Source: Mycobacterium sp. (GTDB taxonomy: Bacteria > Actinomycetota > Actinomycetes > Mycobacteriales > Mycobacteriaceae). Taken from it: a stretch of 64,000 bases of DNA. The translations under genes were made by a program, and so were the position numbers. The stretch lies in the NCBI GenBank assembly GCA_021732005.1, contig JAKFVT010000063.1, positions 155,034 through 219,033 of the forward strand, in the 5' to 3' direction. Shown here piece after piece: positions 34,281-41,216 of this stretch. The stretch's first letter is position 1; each line of letters begins with the position of its first letter. Under the pieces are notes generated by a model. That model had not been told where the DNA came from. It did no database searches and saw only the letters and a program-made list of their open reading frames with translations.

Positions 34281-34586
34281 TCAGGATTCGTCGGGCCGCA
34301 GCCGATGCTGCCGCAGCACCTCGGCGGCCAGCTCGAGGTCGCGGCCGCCTGCCACATCGTCGGACGGGGTGTGGCCCGCCGCCAGGATCTCGGCGCGAAC
34401 CTGCATCAGTGCTTTCAGATACGACACGTCCGCGGTCAGCAGGATGCCCTGCGCCAACGTCTGCGCGTCGGCGTCCATCGCGGGTTCGGCCAGGACGACG
34501 CTGTGGAGATAGCCGCCCCGGCACGACCGGAACAGGATGTGCCCGCTGGGATGGACCGCGTCGAACTCGGGATCCGGTTCGGTCAT
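34281..34586 (-). CDS. DUF2694 protein, EspD/EspH-like (Rv0028 type)
   Basis: 101 residues, the same length as I recall for M. tuberculosis Rv0028. Seen: HPSGHILFRSCRGGYLHSVVL, an antiparallel beta segment, followed by EPAMDADAQTLAQGILLTADVSYLKALMQVR. DUF2694 includes, to my knowledge, the ESX-1 accessory proteins EspD and EspH. Its ATG overlaps the stop of the EspC-like gene (ATGA). Last gene of the six-gene operon from 38311. Function in this locus unknown; chaperone-like support of a secreted partner is a guess. Confidence 0.82.
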   Translation of the reverse strand: MTEPDPEFDAVHPSGHILFRSCRGGYLHSVVLAEPAMDADAQTLAQGILLTADVSYLKALMQVRAEILAAGHTPSDDVAGGRDLELAAEVLRQHRLRPDES

Positions 34587-34900
34587 GAACCGTCCTGGCT
34601 GATGCGGCCGAGCTCGGCGGCGGCGGCGCTGTCCTGGTGTTCCCAGACGTCGGCGGCGTGGCGCAGGTTGGTCGCGAGTTCGGCGTGGGCCGCGGCCTGC
34701 TGTTCGTAGCAGGCACGCCGCTGGTCCAGCAGTTCGCGGCCGGCGTCGCGCAGCTCACCGAAGATCGGGCCCAGCGAGTCGAGACTGGCGAGGATGTCGG
34801 CGTGCCCCACCGGCACCGTGCTCAGCTGCTCAGCGGTGTCCTGGTGGTCGCGGGCCGCGCGGCGCAGCTCGTCGGGCACCACGTGGATGCGCTCTGCCAT
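34583..34900 (-). CDS. EspC-like ESX-secretion-associated protein (Rv0027 type)
   Basis: 105-residue helical protein of the EspC/DUF2580 family. Seen: ELRRAARDHQDTAEQLSTV, a first helix, a turn, then a second long helix ending YEQQAAAHAELATNLRHAADVWEHQDSAAA. EspC-family proteins are helical hairpins secreted by type VII systems. No WxG turn is visible; the Gly-Pro region DSLGPIF may be the turn. 1 nt after the stop of the 472-residue gene. Overlaps the DUF2694 gene by 4 nt. Confidence 0.82.
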   Translation of the reverse strand: MAERIHVVPDELRRAARDHQDTAEQLSTVPVGHADILASLDSLGPIFGELRDAGRELLDQRRACYEQQAAAHAELATNLRHAADVWEHQDSAAAAELGRISQDGS

Positions 34901-34901
34901 G

Positions 34902-36320
34902 TCACTCTCCTATCGCCGGCGGGCCGGCTGTCACCGCCGGCCGGGTCGGAGCCGGTTTGTCGGGCTGTTCTTTGTGAGCAGACCCTGGGGTCGTCGTCTC
35001 GTCATCTGGTCCCGGCGGATGCTCCCACCCTAGGAAGCTCGGGCCTGCGACGCTGGCAATGGGCTGGATCTGGTTGTTGAGCACGGCTTTGCCGTTGCCC
35101 AACGCCAGCGCATGGCGGTCGGTCAGCATCCCGATGTCACCGGGCAATACCCGGGCGGCGTCGACGGGATGTGACACCGCGGTGCCCGGCGCGGGGATCG
35201 TGATGCCTTGCTGCCGGAATGCCTCCGGGATGGGTGTTCCGGCCACCGCAGCGGTGATGGCTGCCGCCAGTTGAGGGCTCGGCGCGGTCACCGTTTCACC
35301 ATTGGGCAGGTTGACGACGGTCGAGTCGTCCGGAGGCGCCACATCGGACTCCTCCCCCGCGCTGCTGTCGTCGTCGGGTACCGGCTCGGACCCCGCGTCG
35401 TCGATCGGCTCATCCGGCAACGGATCGTCGAGCAGGTCAGAGGTGTCTGCGGACGGCAATCGCGGCGGGCTGAGGTTGTCGAACACCGGCGGCATGGGGC
35501 TGGGGCCGGCTGGCACACCCCCACCGGATCCGCCGCCCGTCGCGGGGATCGCGGGCATGGGTGGGATCATCGGCGCGGCGACCGGTTGGCCGGCGGCAGC
35601 GCCGGGGTCAGCCGGCGGAGGCGCGAGGTCGTCGGGCAACAGGGCGTCGGCGAACGGGTCCGGGCCGAGATCCGGCGCGATGTCGACGGCCCGCTCAGCC
35701 GGTTTCGCGACCGCCGGGCTGGCGTCGGGTGCGGTCTCGACCGCGGAGTCAGGGGTGGCACCGACGTACAGCGACGCCAGCGCGGCGGCCAACGATGCCT
35801 TCGAGGTGGCGTCCAGTCCCGCGGTCTCCACCACGGTCTTGATGTCGCGCAACTTGTCGATCAGGTAACGCTGGAACGCGCGAGCACCGGCCGGGGTGTC
35901 GAGGTCGGTGCGGGCCGTGACGGCGGCCTCGATGTCCCTCTGCAGACCGTCGAGGGCTTCCCGGCCCGCCGAGTGGACGGCATGCGCATTGAGAACCGCG
36001 GTGATGACCTGCAGGTCGAGCTGCGCGCTCCTCGAATTCTGATGTGCCAGTGATGTTTCAGCCGTCCGAATGGCCTCGGCTGCCAGCCCCTCCCCCACGC
36101 CCGCGGCCTGGTCGATGGATGCCGCGGGGTCGAACGCCGCACGATGCTGAGCGCGGATCTTGGCCACTACGTTGTCGATTGCGTTCGGCGACACCACGCT
36201 GACCGGGGTGGTGATCGTGGCGAGGTCGGTGTCCGAGAGCCCCGTCAGCCAGGCCCGGCTGTCACCGGTGACCGCACCGACGCGCGCTATCACGTCGAGC
36301 AGGTCTTGATAACTTGCCAC
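34902..36320 (-). CDS. DUF4226-type protein with acidic/Pro-rich linker (Rv0026 type)
   Basis: 472 residues in three parts: helical N-terminus (~1-190), low-complexity Pro/Asp/Gly-rich linker (~195-330), and a compact C-terminus (~335-430). Residues ~100-180 resemble the 119-residue neighbour (DGLQRDIEAAVTAR, TPAGARAFQRYLIDKLRDI), so they probably hold the same domain. The C-terminal PGDIGMLTDRHALALGNGKA resembles the second half of NlpC/P60 domains but the part holding the catalytic Cys is missing. GTG start. Matches Rv0026 in position and plan. No signal peptide, fitting export by ESX or a cytosolic role. Confidence 0.82.
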   Translation of the reverse strand: MASYQDLLDVIARVGAVTGDSRAWLTGLSDTDLATITTPVSVVSPNAIDNVVAKIRAQHRAAFDPAASIDQAAGVGEGLAAEAIRTAETSLAHQNSRSAQLDLQVITAVLNAHAVHSAGREALDGLQRDIEAAVTARTDLDTPAGARAFQRYLIDKLRDIKTVVETAGLDATSKASLAAALASLYVGATPDSAVETAPDASPAVAKPAERAVDIAPDLGPDPFADALLPDDLAPPPADPGAAAGQPVAAPMIPPMPAIPATGGGSGGGVPAGPSPMPPVFDNLSPPRLPSADTSDLLDDPLPDEPIDDAGSEPVPDDDSSAGEESDVAPPDDSTVVNLPNGETVTAPSPQLAAAITAAVAGTPIPEAFRQQGITIPAPGTAVSHPVDAARVLPGDIGMLTDRHALALGNGKAVLNNQIQPIASVAGPSFLGWEHPPGPDDETTTPGSAHKEQPDKPAPTRPAVTAGPPAIGE

Positions 36321-36378
36321 CGGTGCCCTCTCATGCCGGCGACTGTATCCAGGTGGTGTTCGGGTGACAATTCACCCG

Positions 36379-36738
36379 TCAGGCAGGTGTGGACGACACC
36401 CGATAGCGATCCAGAAGTCGCTGGAGGACCATGGCTTTGGCCTCGGCTTCGGCGCGTGCGGCGATCAGCACATCGCTGATCTCGCGTTGCTTGGCGAGCA
36501 GGAACCGTGCGAACTCGCGCCCTTCGACAGGCGCGGTGACAGTGTTCTGAGCAACGGCCGCCTCGATCTCGGCGTTGATCGCGTCGAGCTTGCGAATCGC
36601 CTCGGTAGCGGCGGCATGCGCGGCCGACACCACCTCGGCCAGTTCGGCGTCTGCCTCGGCGAGGTCGCGGTCCCGCGCGGCGAGCAGCGATCGGGCCGTC
36701 TCGAGGGCCTCGGCCGACGCTCCGACGTGCTCTGCCAT
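36379..36738 (-). CDS. DUF4226-domain protein (Rv0025 type)
   Basis: 119-residue almost entirely helical protein, likely a coiled coil. Seen: heptad-rich LETARSLLAARDRDLAEADAEL and the domain core EIEAAVAQNTVTAPVEGREF followed by ARFLLAKQREISD. The same core recurs in the genes on both sides. ATG 36738. Fits Rv0025 (120 residues) in size and position. Function unknown. Confidence 0.83.
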   Translation of the reverse strand: MAEHVGASAEALETARSLLAARDRDLAEADAELAEVVSAAHAAATEAIRKLDAINAEIEAAVAQNTVTAPVEGREFARFLLAKQREISDVLIAARAEAEAKAMVLQRLLDRYRVSSTPA

Positions 36739-36785
36739 GGGTCGACGGTACTCAGCGAGATTTCGCCGAACAACTCACCACTCGG

Positions 36786-37574
36786 CTATGCCGGCCGGCG
36801 GATCGCGATATCGGAACCCAGTCGGCTGATCCGGACGTTGGCACCGGAGTAGGGCGCCTCGACCACCAGTCCGTTGCCGATCGCCATCTGGACATGTCCG
36901 GCGTGCGGGAACACCAGATCACCGGGGCGGATGTGGGAACGCGGCACCGGAATCCCGTCGTTGATCTGGTCGTAGGTGGTGCGGTGCAGTGGCACCCCCG
37001 CCTGCGCGTAGGCCCACTTCACCAGGCCTGAACAGTCGAAGCGATCCGGTCCGGTCGCTCCCCACACGTACGGACAGCCCAGCCGTGACAGCGCGGCGCG
37101 CACCGCCAGCACGGCCCGCGAATTCGGTGCCGGCAGCCTGCGCTGCCCACGGCGATATCCCAGCGCGCGCAACAGCGCGAGGCGGCGCCGGGCTCTACGA
37201 CGGGCGGCAAGAACGTGGGCGTGCTGGGCGCGCAGCCGGGCGGCCCTGCGCCGCAGCAACTCTCGTTGAGCAACCGGGGTGTCCGGGGTGGCGGCGGCAT
37301 CGGCGTGGGCGGCGTCGAGCACAGCGCGGGTCTGCCGCTGAGCCTCCCGGTGATCGCGCTGAACACGGGCCAGGATCGCCGACACCTCGGCGTCGACGCG
37401 GCGGGCGCCGTCGAGTTCGGTGTGTCGCCGTTCGGCCGCACGGTGATAGTCCGCCGGCAGCCCCTCGCCCGAGGACGGCGCTACACCGGACGCCGCATCG
37501 AGCACCCCCACCGCCTGCCGGCCGGAGAACAGCGCGTGGGCGCGGCTCAGGATCTCCACCTCGGGGGCGGTCAT
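36786..37574 (-). CDS. NlpC/P60-family peptidoglycan hydrolase with N-terminal helical domain (Rv0024 type)
   Basis: 262 residues: N-terminal DUF4226-like helices (~1-130), a basic linker (ARRRARRRLALLRALGYRRG), then a catalytic NlpC/P60 domain. The catalytic Cys is in DRFDCSGLVKWAYAQAG and the catalytic His in HAGHVQMAIGNG. Such enzymes cut stem peptides of peptidoglycan. No signal peptide is visible, so export would need another route such as ESX. ATG 37574 overlaps the regulator's stop (ATGA); the in-frame region upstream of it lies inside the regulator gene. Confidence 0.9.
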   Translation of the reverse strand: MTAPEVEILSRAHALFSGRQAVGVLDAASGVAPSSGEGLPADYHRAAERRHTELDGARRVDAEVSAILARVQRDHREAQRQTRAVLDAAHADAAATPDTPVAQRELLRRRAARLRAQHAHVLAARRRARRRLALLRALGYRRGQRRLPAPNSRAVLAVRAALSRLGCPYVWGATGPDRFDCSGLVKWAYAQAGVPLHRTTYDQINDGIPVPRSHIRPGDLVFPHAGHVQMAIGNGLVVEAPYSGANVRISRLGSDIAIRRPA

Positions 37575-38311
37575 GACCGCTCCTCGACAAATGCCCGCAC
37601 CCGCGGCAGGACTCCCGGCGGGATGGCCCCGCGGTTGCGGATGTCCCACAACTGCTCGACGTCGACTCCGATCAGTGTCGCGATCACCGGCTCGGGAAGC
37701 TCCGAGCGGGCACACGCCTGGTCGAAGCGCGCGCTGATGCTGCCGGGCATGCGGGCCAGCAGCCCGCTCCGGATCGCTTCAAGGGACTTGAGGTGGGTCA
37801 TCAGGCGGTCCACCGATTCGGCCCCCGCGTTGACCGCGACGCGCCACGAGTTGGCGGCCAGCAGCTCGGCCTTCACGCATTGCTCGATCACGGACTGAAT
37901 ATACGTTTCATATTCGTTTGACGTCTCCGCTGGCAGGCGGGCTATCAACGAGTTCAGCGATTCCAGGTGCGCTTCGGCATGCGCCTCGAGCACATCGGCG
38001 TCGCTGTGCCGGCTGACGACGATGCCGGTGGCCGTCCGCGGTGGCGCTGATTCTGCCGGTCCGTCGGTCAGGAATTGGGCGATCTCAGCGGCTGGATCGT
38101 CGGCGACAACGAGCCGCGCGTAGGTGCCAGGCGGCAGCCCCAGTCCGTTCTCAACCTTCTGAACTGTGCCTTTGTGTGGCTTGCGGACTCCGCGCTCCAG
38201 GAAGCTCAGGCCCATGATGCTGACCCCGGTGGCGGCGGCCAGCTCGGCCAACGACCAGTCCCTCGCCTCGCGCAGAGTCCGGATGGCCGCGCCCGCCGCC
38301 TCTCGGCTCAC
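37571..38311 (-). CDS. XRE-family helix-turn-helix regulator (Rv0023 type)
   Basis: 246 residues. N-terminal XRE HTH (~10-65: IRTLREARDWSLAELAAATG, then SFLERGVRKPHKGTVQKVE), then a long helical C-terminal domain and a second HTH-like region near the end (LIGVDVEQLWDIRNRGAIP). GTG 38311 with GGAG upstream. First gene of the six-gene operon and divergent from whiB5; both promoters would lie in 38312-38439, which contains repeated TATACG boxes. Likely regulates this divergon (inference). Confidence 0.88.
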   Translation of the reverse strand: MSREAAGAAIRTLREARDWSLAELAAATGVSIMGLSFLERGVRKPHKGTVQKVENGLGLPPGTYARLVVADDPAAEIAQFLTDGPAESAPPRTATGIVVSRHSDADVLEAHAEAHLESLNSLIARLPAETSNEYETYIQSVIEQCVKAELLAANSWRVAVNAGAESVDRLMTHLKSLEAIRSGLLARMPGSISARFDQACARSELPEPVIATLIGVDVEQLWDIRNRGAIPPGVLPRVRAFVEERS

Positions 38312-38353
38312 GGTGGGGCTCCAGCCATATACGGATCGTACACAGCCCTATCG

Positions 38354-38369
38354 GTTATACGTTTTCTTC
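38354..38369. promoter_or_regulatory. Direct-repeat box A between regulator and whiB5
   Basis: GTTATACGTTTTCTTC. A near-copy (box B) lies 46 nt downstream at 38400-38414, and a related TATACG box at 38326-38340. AT-rich boxes repeated at short distance in a divergent promoter region point to regulator binding; the XRE protein encoded next door or WhiB5 itself are candidates (inference). Confidence 0.5.
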
Positions 38370-38399
38370 TACGTTCCTCTTGCGTCGCCGGACCGGCGC

Positions 38400-38414
38400 G
38401 TATACGCTTTCGTC
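38400..38414. promoter_or_regulatory. Direct-repeat box B upstream of whiB5
   Basis: GTATACGCTTTCGTC, matching box A (38354-38369) in the pattern TATACG-Y-TTTC-K-TC. It ends 25 nt before the whiB5 ATG and could also overlap its -10 region (TATACG). Confidence 0.5.
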
Positions 38415-38439
38415 ATTGAATCCGGCCAAGGAGGCTCCG

Positions 38440-38850
38440 ATGAACTACCGCCCATGCTCGGTCGAGCCCGATCTGTGGTTCGGCTACGCCGACGACGACG
38501 CCAGCGACGGTGCGGCCAAGGCCCGCGTCTACGAACAGTCCGCCACCCGCGCCCGGACCATCTGCCTACGCCGGTGCCCGCTGGCCCAGCAGCGCGCCTG
38601 CGCCCGCAGCGCCGTCGAGAGCGGTGAGGAATACGGGGTGTGGGCCGGCATCAAATTGCCCGGCGGCCAATACCGCAAGCGCCATCAACTGGCGCAGGCG
38701 CACGACGTCCTGCGGCGCATCGCCGACGGCCAGCTCAATCCGCGCGAACTGCCGGAAAGCGCCGAACTACTGACCCGCAGCGAAGCGTTGCCCGCCCAGG
38801 TGGCAACCGTCGTGCACCTACCGCTGGGCCGTCCACGCACGGCGGCGTGA
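38440..38850 (+). CDS. whiB5: WhiB-family iron-sulphur transcriptional regulator, WhiB5 type
   Basis: 136-residue WhiB protein. Cys ligands: first in YRPCSVEP, then CLRRCPLAQQRAC, i.e. Cys-x3-Cys-x7-Cys instead of the common Cys-x2-Cys-x5-Cys; this odd spacing is a hallmark of WhiB5. The GVWAGIKLPGG turn and a basic tail (QYRKRHQLAQ) follow. ATG 38440 has an ideal AAGGAGG site 5 nt upstream, so the in-frame upstream ATG at 38380 is not used. Divergent from the Rv0023-type regulator, as in M. tuberculosis. Confidence 0.9.
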   Translation: MNYRPCSVEPDLWFGYADDDASDGAAKARVYEQSATRARTICLRRCPLAQQRACARSAVESGEEYGVWAGIKLPGGQYRKRHQLAQAHDVLRRIADGQLNPRELPESAELLTRSEALPAQVATVVHLPLGRPRTAA

Positions 38851-38856
38851 ACTGCC

Positions 38857-38940
38857 AGCCGACTGCGGCGGCTATCCGGCAGAGCCGACTGCAGCGTCTA
38901 TCGGGCCGAGCCCGCTTCAGCGTCTATCGGGCCGAGCCCG
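38857..38940. repeat. Tandem 26-bp repeat between whiB5 and Rieske oxygenase gene
   Basis: Three consecutive 26-nt units starting at 38857, 38883 and 38909, then a partial fourth (from 38935). Units 2 and 3 share the 16-nt end AGCGTCTATCGGGCCG exactly; unit 1 is more degenerate. The third unit contains the stop codon of the oxygenase gene (38924), so the repeat also encodes its last residues. VNTR-like. Confidence 0.75.
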
Positions 38941-40072
38941 ATGCCGTTGCCTCAGAACGCTTTTGCATGTTCTCGTCGACCTCACGCTGCCATACGTCGT
39001 AGGCGTGGGTGGTGTCCACCTCGAGCTCGAAGCGGTCAGTCATGTCCGCGGTGACATCGGCGGCGTCGACGTAGAACTGTTCGTACCACCGCCGGTACTG
39101 GTACAGCGCGCCGTCTTCCTCGCACAGCAGCGGATTCTCGATACGCGTCTTGTGCTTCCAGATCTCGACGTCCTGCAGGAAGCCGACCTCGTAGATCTTC
39201 GAATACGACTGGGCGAGCTTGGCCGCCTTCTCGTCGGACAGTCCCGGCATGTTCTGCACCGAGACCCCGAACTGCAGCATGAACGAGTTCTGGTCGATCG
39301 GGTAATGGCAGTTGATCAGCACCGACTCCACGGTGAAGTCCGGTCCGAGGTCGTTGTGCAGCCAGTTGATCATGTACGACGGCCCGAAGTAGGTGGCCTC
39401 CGAGCGTAGCTTGGTGCCCTCCCACAGCCGTTCCGGGTGCTCGGTGAAGTCCTGGCGCCCTTTGGATTCCATGTACTGGCTGGCGGTGTGGCCTTCGAAG
39501 ACGTTTTTGAAGAACGTGGGGTAGGCGTAGTGGATGTAGAAGAAGTGCGCCATGTCGACGTTGTTGTCGACGATCTCGCGGCAGTGCGCGCCTTCGATGA
39601 CCATCGAGTTCCACGCCCACTTCGACCACTGACCCTCGTCGTAGCCCTCGATGGTCGGCGGGGTGAGTTCTGCAGGCGGCGTGGAGCCCTCCGGGTCGTG
39701 CCACATCAACAGCTGCCCGTTGACCTCGATGGTCTGGTACTTGCGGGTACGGGCGAGCTTGGGAACCCTTCGCGCATAAGGAATTTCGACACAACGGCCG
39801 GTCGCACCGTTCCAGCGCCAGTCATGGAACGCACAGGCCAGGTTGTCGCCCTTGACCGTGCCCATGGCGAGGTCGGCGCCCAGGTGCCGGCAGTAGCCGT
39901 CGAGCACATGGATGTCGCCCTGCGAGTCGGCGTACACCACCAGCTTGCCGCCGAACGCATTGATGCCGTGCGGCTTGCCATCGCGGAAATCCTCTGCCAG
40001 GCCCAGGCAGTGCCAACCGCGCGCGTAACGCGTCATCGGCGTGCCGGGGTCGATCTCCCGGATCTGGTTCAT
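38924..40072 (-). CDS. Rieske-type ring-hydroxylating oxygenase, KshA-like
   Basis: 382-residue oxygenase component resembling 3-ketosteroid 9-alpha-hydroxylase KshA. Rieske [2Fe-2S] ligands: CRHLGADL and CAFHDWRW (Cys-x-His ... Cys-x2-His). Mononuclear iron site: DNNVDMAHFFYIHY. Further KshA-like blocks: TRYARGWHCLG, FKNVFEGHTASQY, FLQDVEIWKHKTRIENPLL, YRRWYEQFYVD. ATG 40072 gives a KshA-like N-terminus; the frame is open further upstream but runs through the operator and TetR gene. No KshB reductase nearby. Regulated through the palindrome at 40079-40100 (inference). Confidence 0.9.
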   Translation of the reverse strand: MNQIREIDPGTPMTRYARGWHCLGLAEDFRDGKPHGINAFGGKLVVYADSQGDIHVLDGYCRHLGADLAMGTVKGDNLACAFHDWRWNGATGRCVEIPYARRVPKLARTRKYQTIEVNGQLLMWHDPEGSTPPAELTPPTIEGYDEGQWSKWAWNSMVIEGAHCREIVDNNVDMAHFFYIHYAYPTFFKNVFEGHTASQYMESKGRQDFTEHPERLWEGTKLRSEATYFGPSYMINWLHNDLGPDFTVESVLINCHYPIDQNSFMLQFGVSVQNMPGLSDEKAAKLAQSYSKIYEVGFLQDVEIWKHKTRIENPLLCEEDGALYQYRRWYEQFYVDAADVTADMTDRFELEVDTTHAYDVWQREVDENMQKRSEATASGSAR

Positions 40073-40078
40073 GCGCTC

Positions 40079-40100
40079 ATTTAAGCACATGTGCTTAAAT
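40079..40100. promoter_or_regulatory. 22-bp perfect palindromic operator
   Basis: Perfect palindrome with half-site ATTTAAGCACA (40079-40089) mirrored at 40090-40100, in the 57-bp divergent region between the KshA-like gene (start 40072) and the TetR gene (start 40130). Very AT-rich in a GC-rich context. It lies 7 nt from the oxygenase ATG. Almost certainly the TetR operator controlling both genes. Sequence differs from the known KstR motif. Confidence 0.85.
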
Positions 40101-40129
40101 CTGCCTAGCATTGATTTAGACTGCTCGAC

Positions 40130-40729
40130 GTGGACCGCGGTGCCCGATCTCGGGAAGTACTGCTCGACGCCGCCGAACGGCTGATCGCCGAGCACGGCTT
40201 CGAGGTGCCCCTGCGGGAGATCGCGGTCGCCGCCGGCCAGCGCAACAACTCCGCCGTCAACTACTACTTCCGCAGCAGGCAGGACCTGATCGATGCGGTG
40301 GTGGCCCGACGCCTGACCCCGATGGAGGTCGAGCGGCAAGCCCTGCTGGACCGCATGTCAGGTGAGCAGATGGCCGACGCGCACGCCGTACTGCGAATCC
40401 TGGTCGGGCCGTTCTTCCACAGTGAAGGCACCCATTACGCGCGGTTTCTCGAAGTGGTGCGGATCCGGCTGAACCGGGAACCGCAGAGCCCCGCGGAATC
40501 GGCCTGGCCACGGATCCTCGACGCGCTGGCCAGGCTGGTTCCACTGAAGGACCGCAGTGCCCGGGAGAACCGGGTCGGTGCGGTCGCCACCGCGATGTTC
40601 GCCCTGCTCGCCGACCACGAGCGGCGGGTGGAATCCGGCGACACCGATGCCGACAGTCTCGAGGAGATCGTGACGATGCTCGCCGCGATGCTGACGGCCG
40701 CGCCGGTGCCGGCGCCCGCGACTCGCTGA
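40130..40729 (+). CDS. TetR-family regulator of the KshA-like gene
   Basis: 199-residue TetR regulator with HTH (LREIAVAAGQRNNSAVNYYF). Start GTG 40130; the region before it contains the 22-bp palindrome. Divergent position suggests a local repressor of the Rieske oxygenase and of itself. Recognition segment akin to the TetR at 13937. Ligand probably a steroid or aromatic intermediate (inference). Confidence 0.88.
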   Translation: MDRGARSREVLLDAAERLIAEHGFEVPLREIAVAAGQRNNSAVNYYFRSRQDLIDAVVARRLTPMEVERQALLDRMSGEQMADAHAVLRILVGPFFHSEGTHYARFLEVVRIRLNREPQSPAESAWPRILDALARLVPLKDRSARENRVGAVATAMFALLADHERRVESGDTDADSLEEIVTMLAAMLTAAPVPAPATR

Positions 40730-40805
40730 CTGCGGCAATTCCCGGGCAGGGGAGTGGGTATGCAGATAGAACTGTGTCGACTGGCAGACGTTGGGAGGCG
40801 CGCGG

Positions 40806-41087
40806 GTGCGGATCGTGGTCGTGGTGGCCCTGGCCGGATTGATCTCGCTGGTGGTGGCGGTCCTGACCGACAGCACCTACGCGGCCATCGCGGTGGTCGT
40901 GCTCGCGGTCGCCGGCATCGTGCTGTTGTTGCGCGACTGGCGCGCTGATCACAAGCGAGCCGCCGCTGGTGAGGCGGCGGAGGTGCCGCAGGACGAGCCG
41001 GTCGACCCGTCGATGAGCCCAGAGTTGTTCGCGCCGGACATCTCGGCCGACGGTCGCGGCCCGTCGTCCGACGCCCGCGCCGACTAG
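40806..41087 (+). CDS. Small membrane protein, two transmembrane helices
   Basis: 93 residues: two hydrophobic helices close together (IVVVVALAGLISLVVAVL and YAAIAVVVLAVAGIVLLL), then a charged ~45-residue tail with Asp/Glu/Pro. No known domain recognised. GTG 40806 is preceded by GGGAGG 7 nt upstream, which decides the start over a TTG at 40791. Followed by the hairpin at 41103-41158. Confidence 0.75.
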   Translation: MRIVVVVALAGLISLVVAVLTDSTYAAIAVVVLAVAGIVLLLRDWRADHKRAAAGEAAEVPQDEPVDPSMSPELFAPDISADGRGPSSDARAD

Positions 41088-41102
41088 CGGAGGGTCGCGC
41101 GC

Positions 41103-41158
41103 CGAGCGTCACTCCGGGGTCACGCTGGGCGCCGAATGCGGCTCTGGCGTGACGCTCG
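41103..41158. repeat. Intergenic hairpin with 10-nt arms
   Basis: Perfect arms CGAGCGTCAC (41103-41112) and GTGACGCTCG (41149-41158) around a 36-nt GC-rich loop. The 12-mer GCCGAGCGTCAC at its left edge also occurs at 1556-1567, right after the FadD stop. It sits between two co-directional genes. Could be a terminator without a T-tract or part of a dispersed intergenic element. Confidence 0.6.
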
Positions 41159-41216
41159 CGGGGGGTCGGCATCACCGCTGACCAGACCTGTCGGACCTCC
41201 GCCCTAGCGTGAGGCC

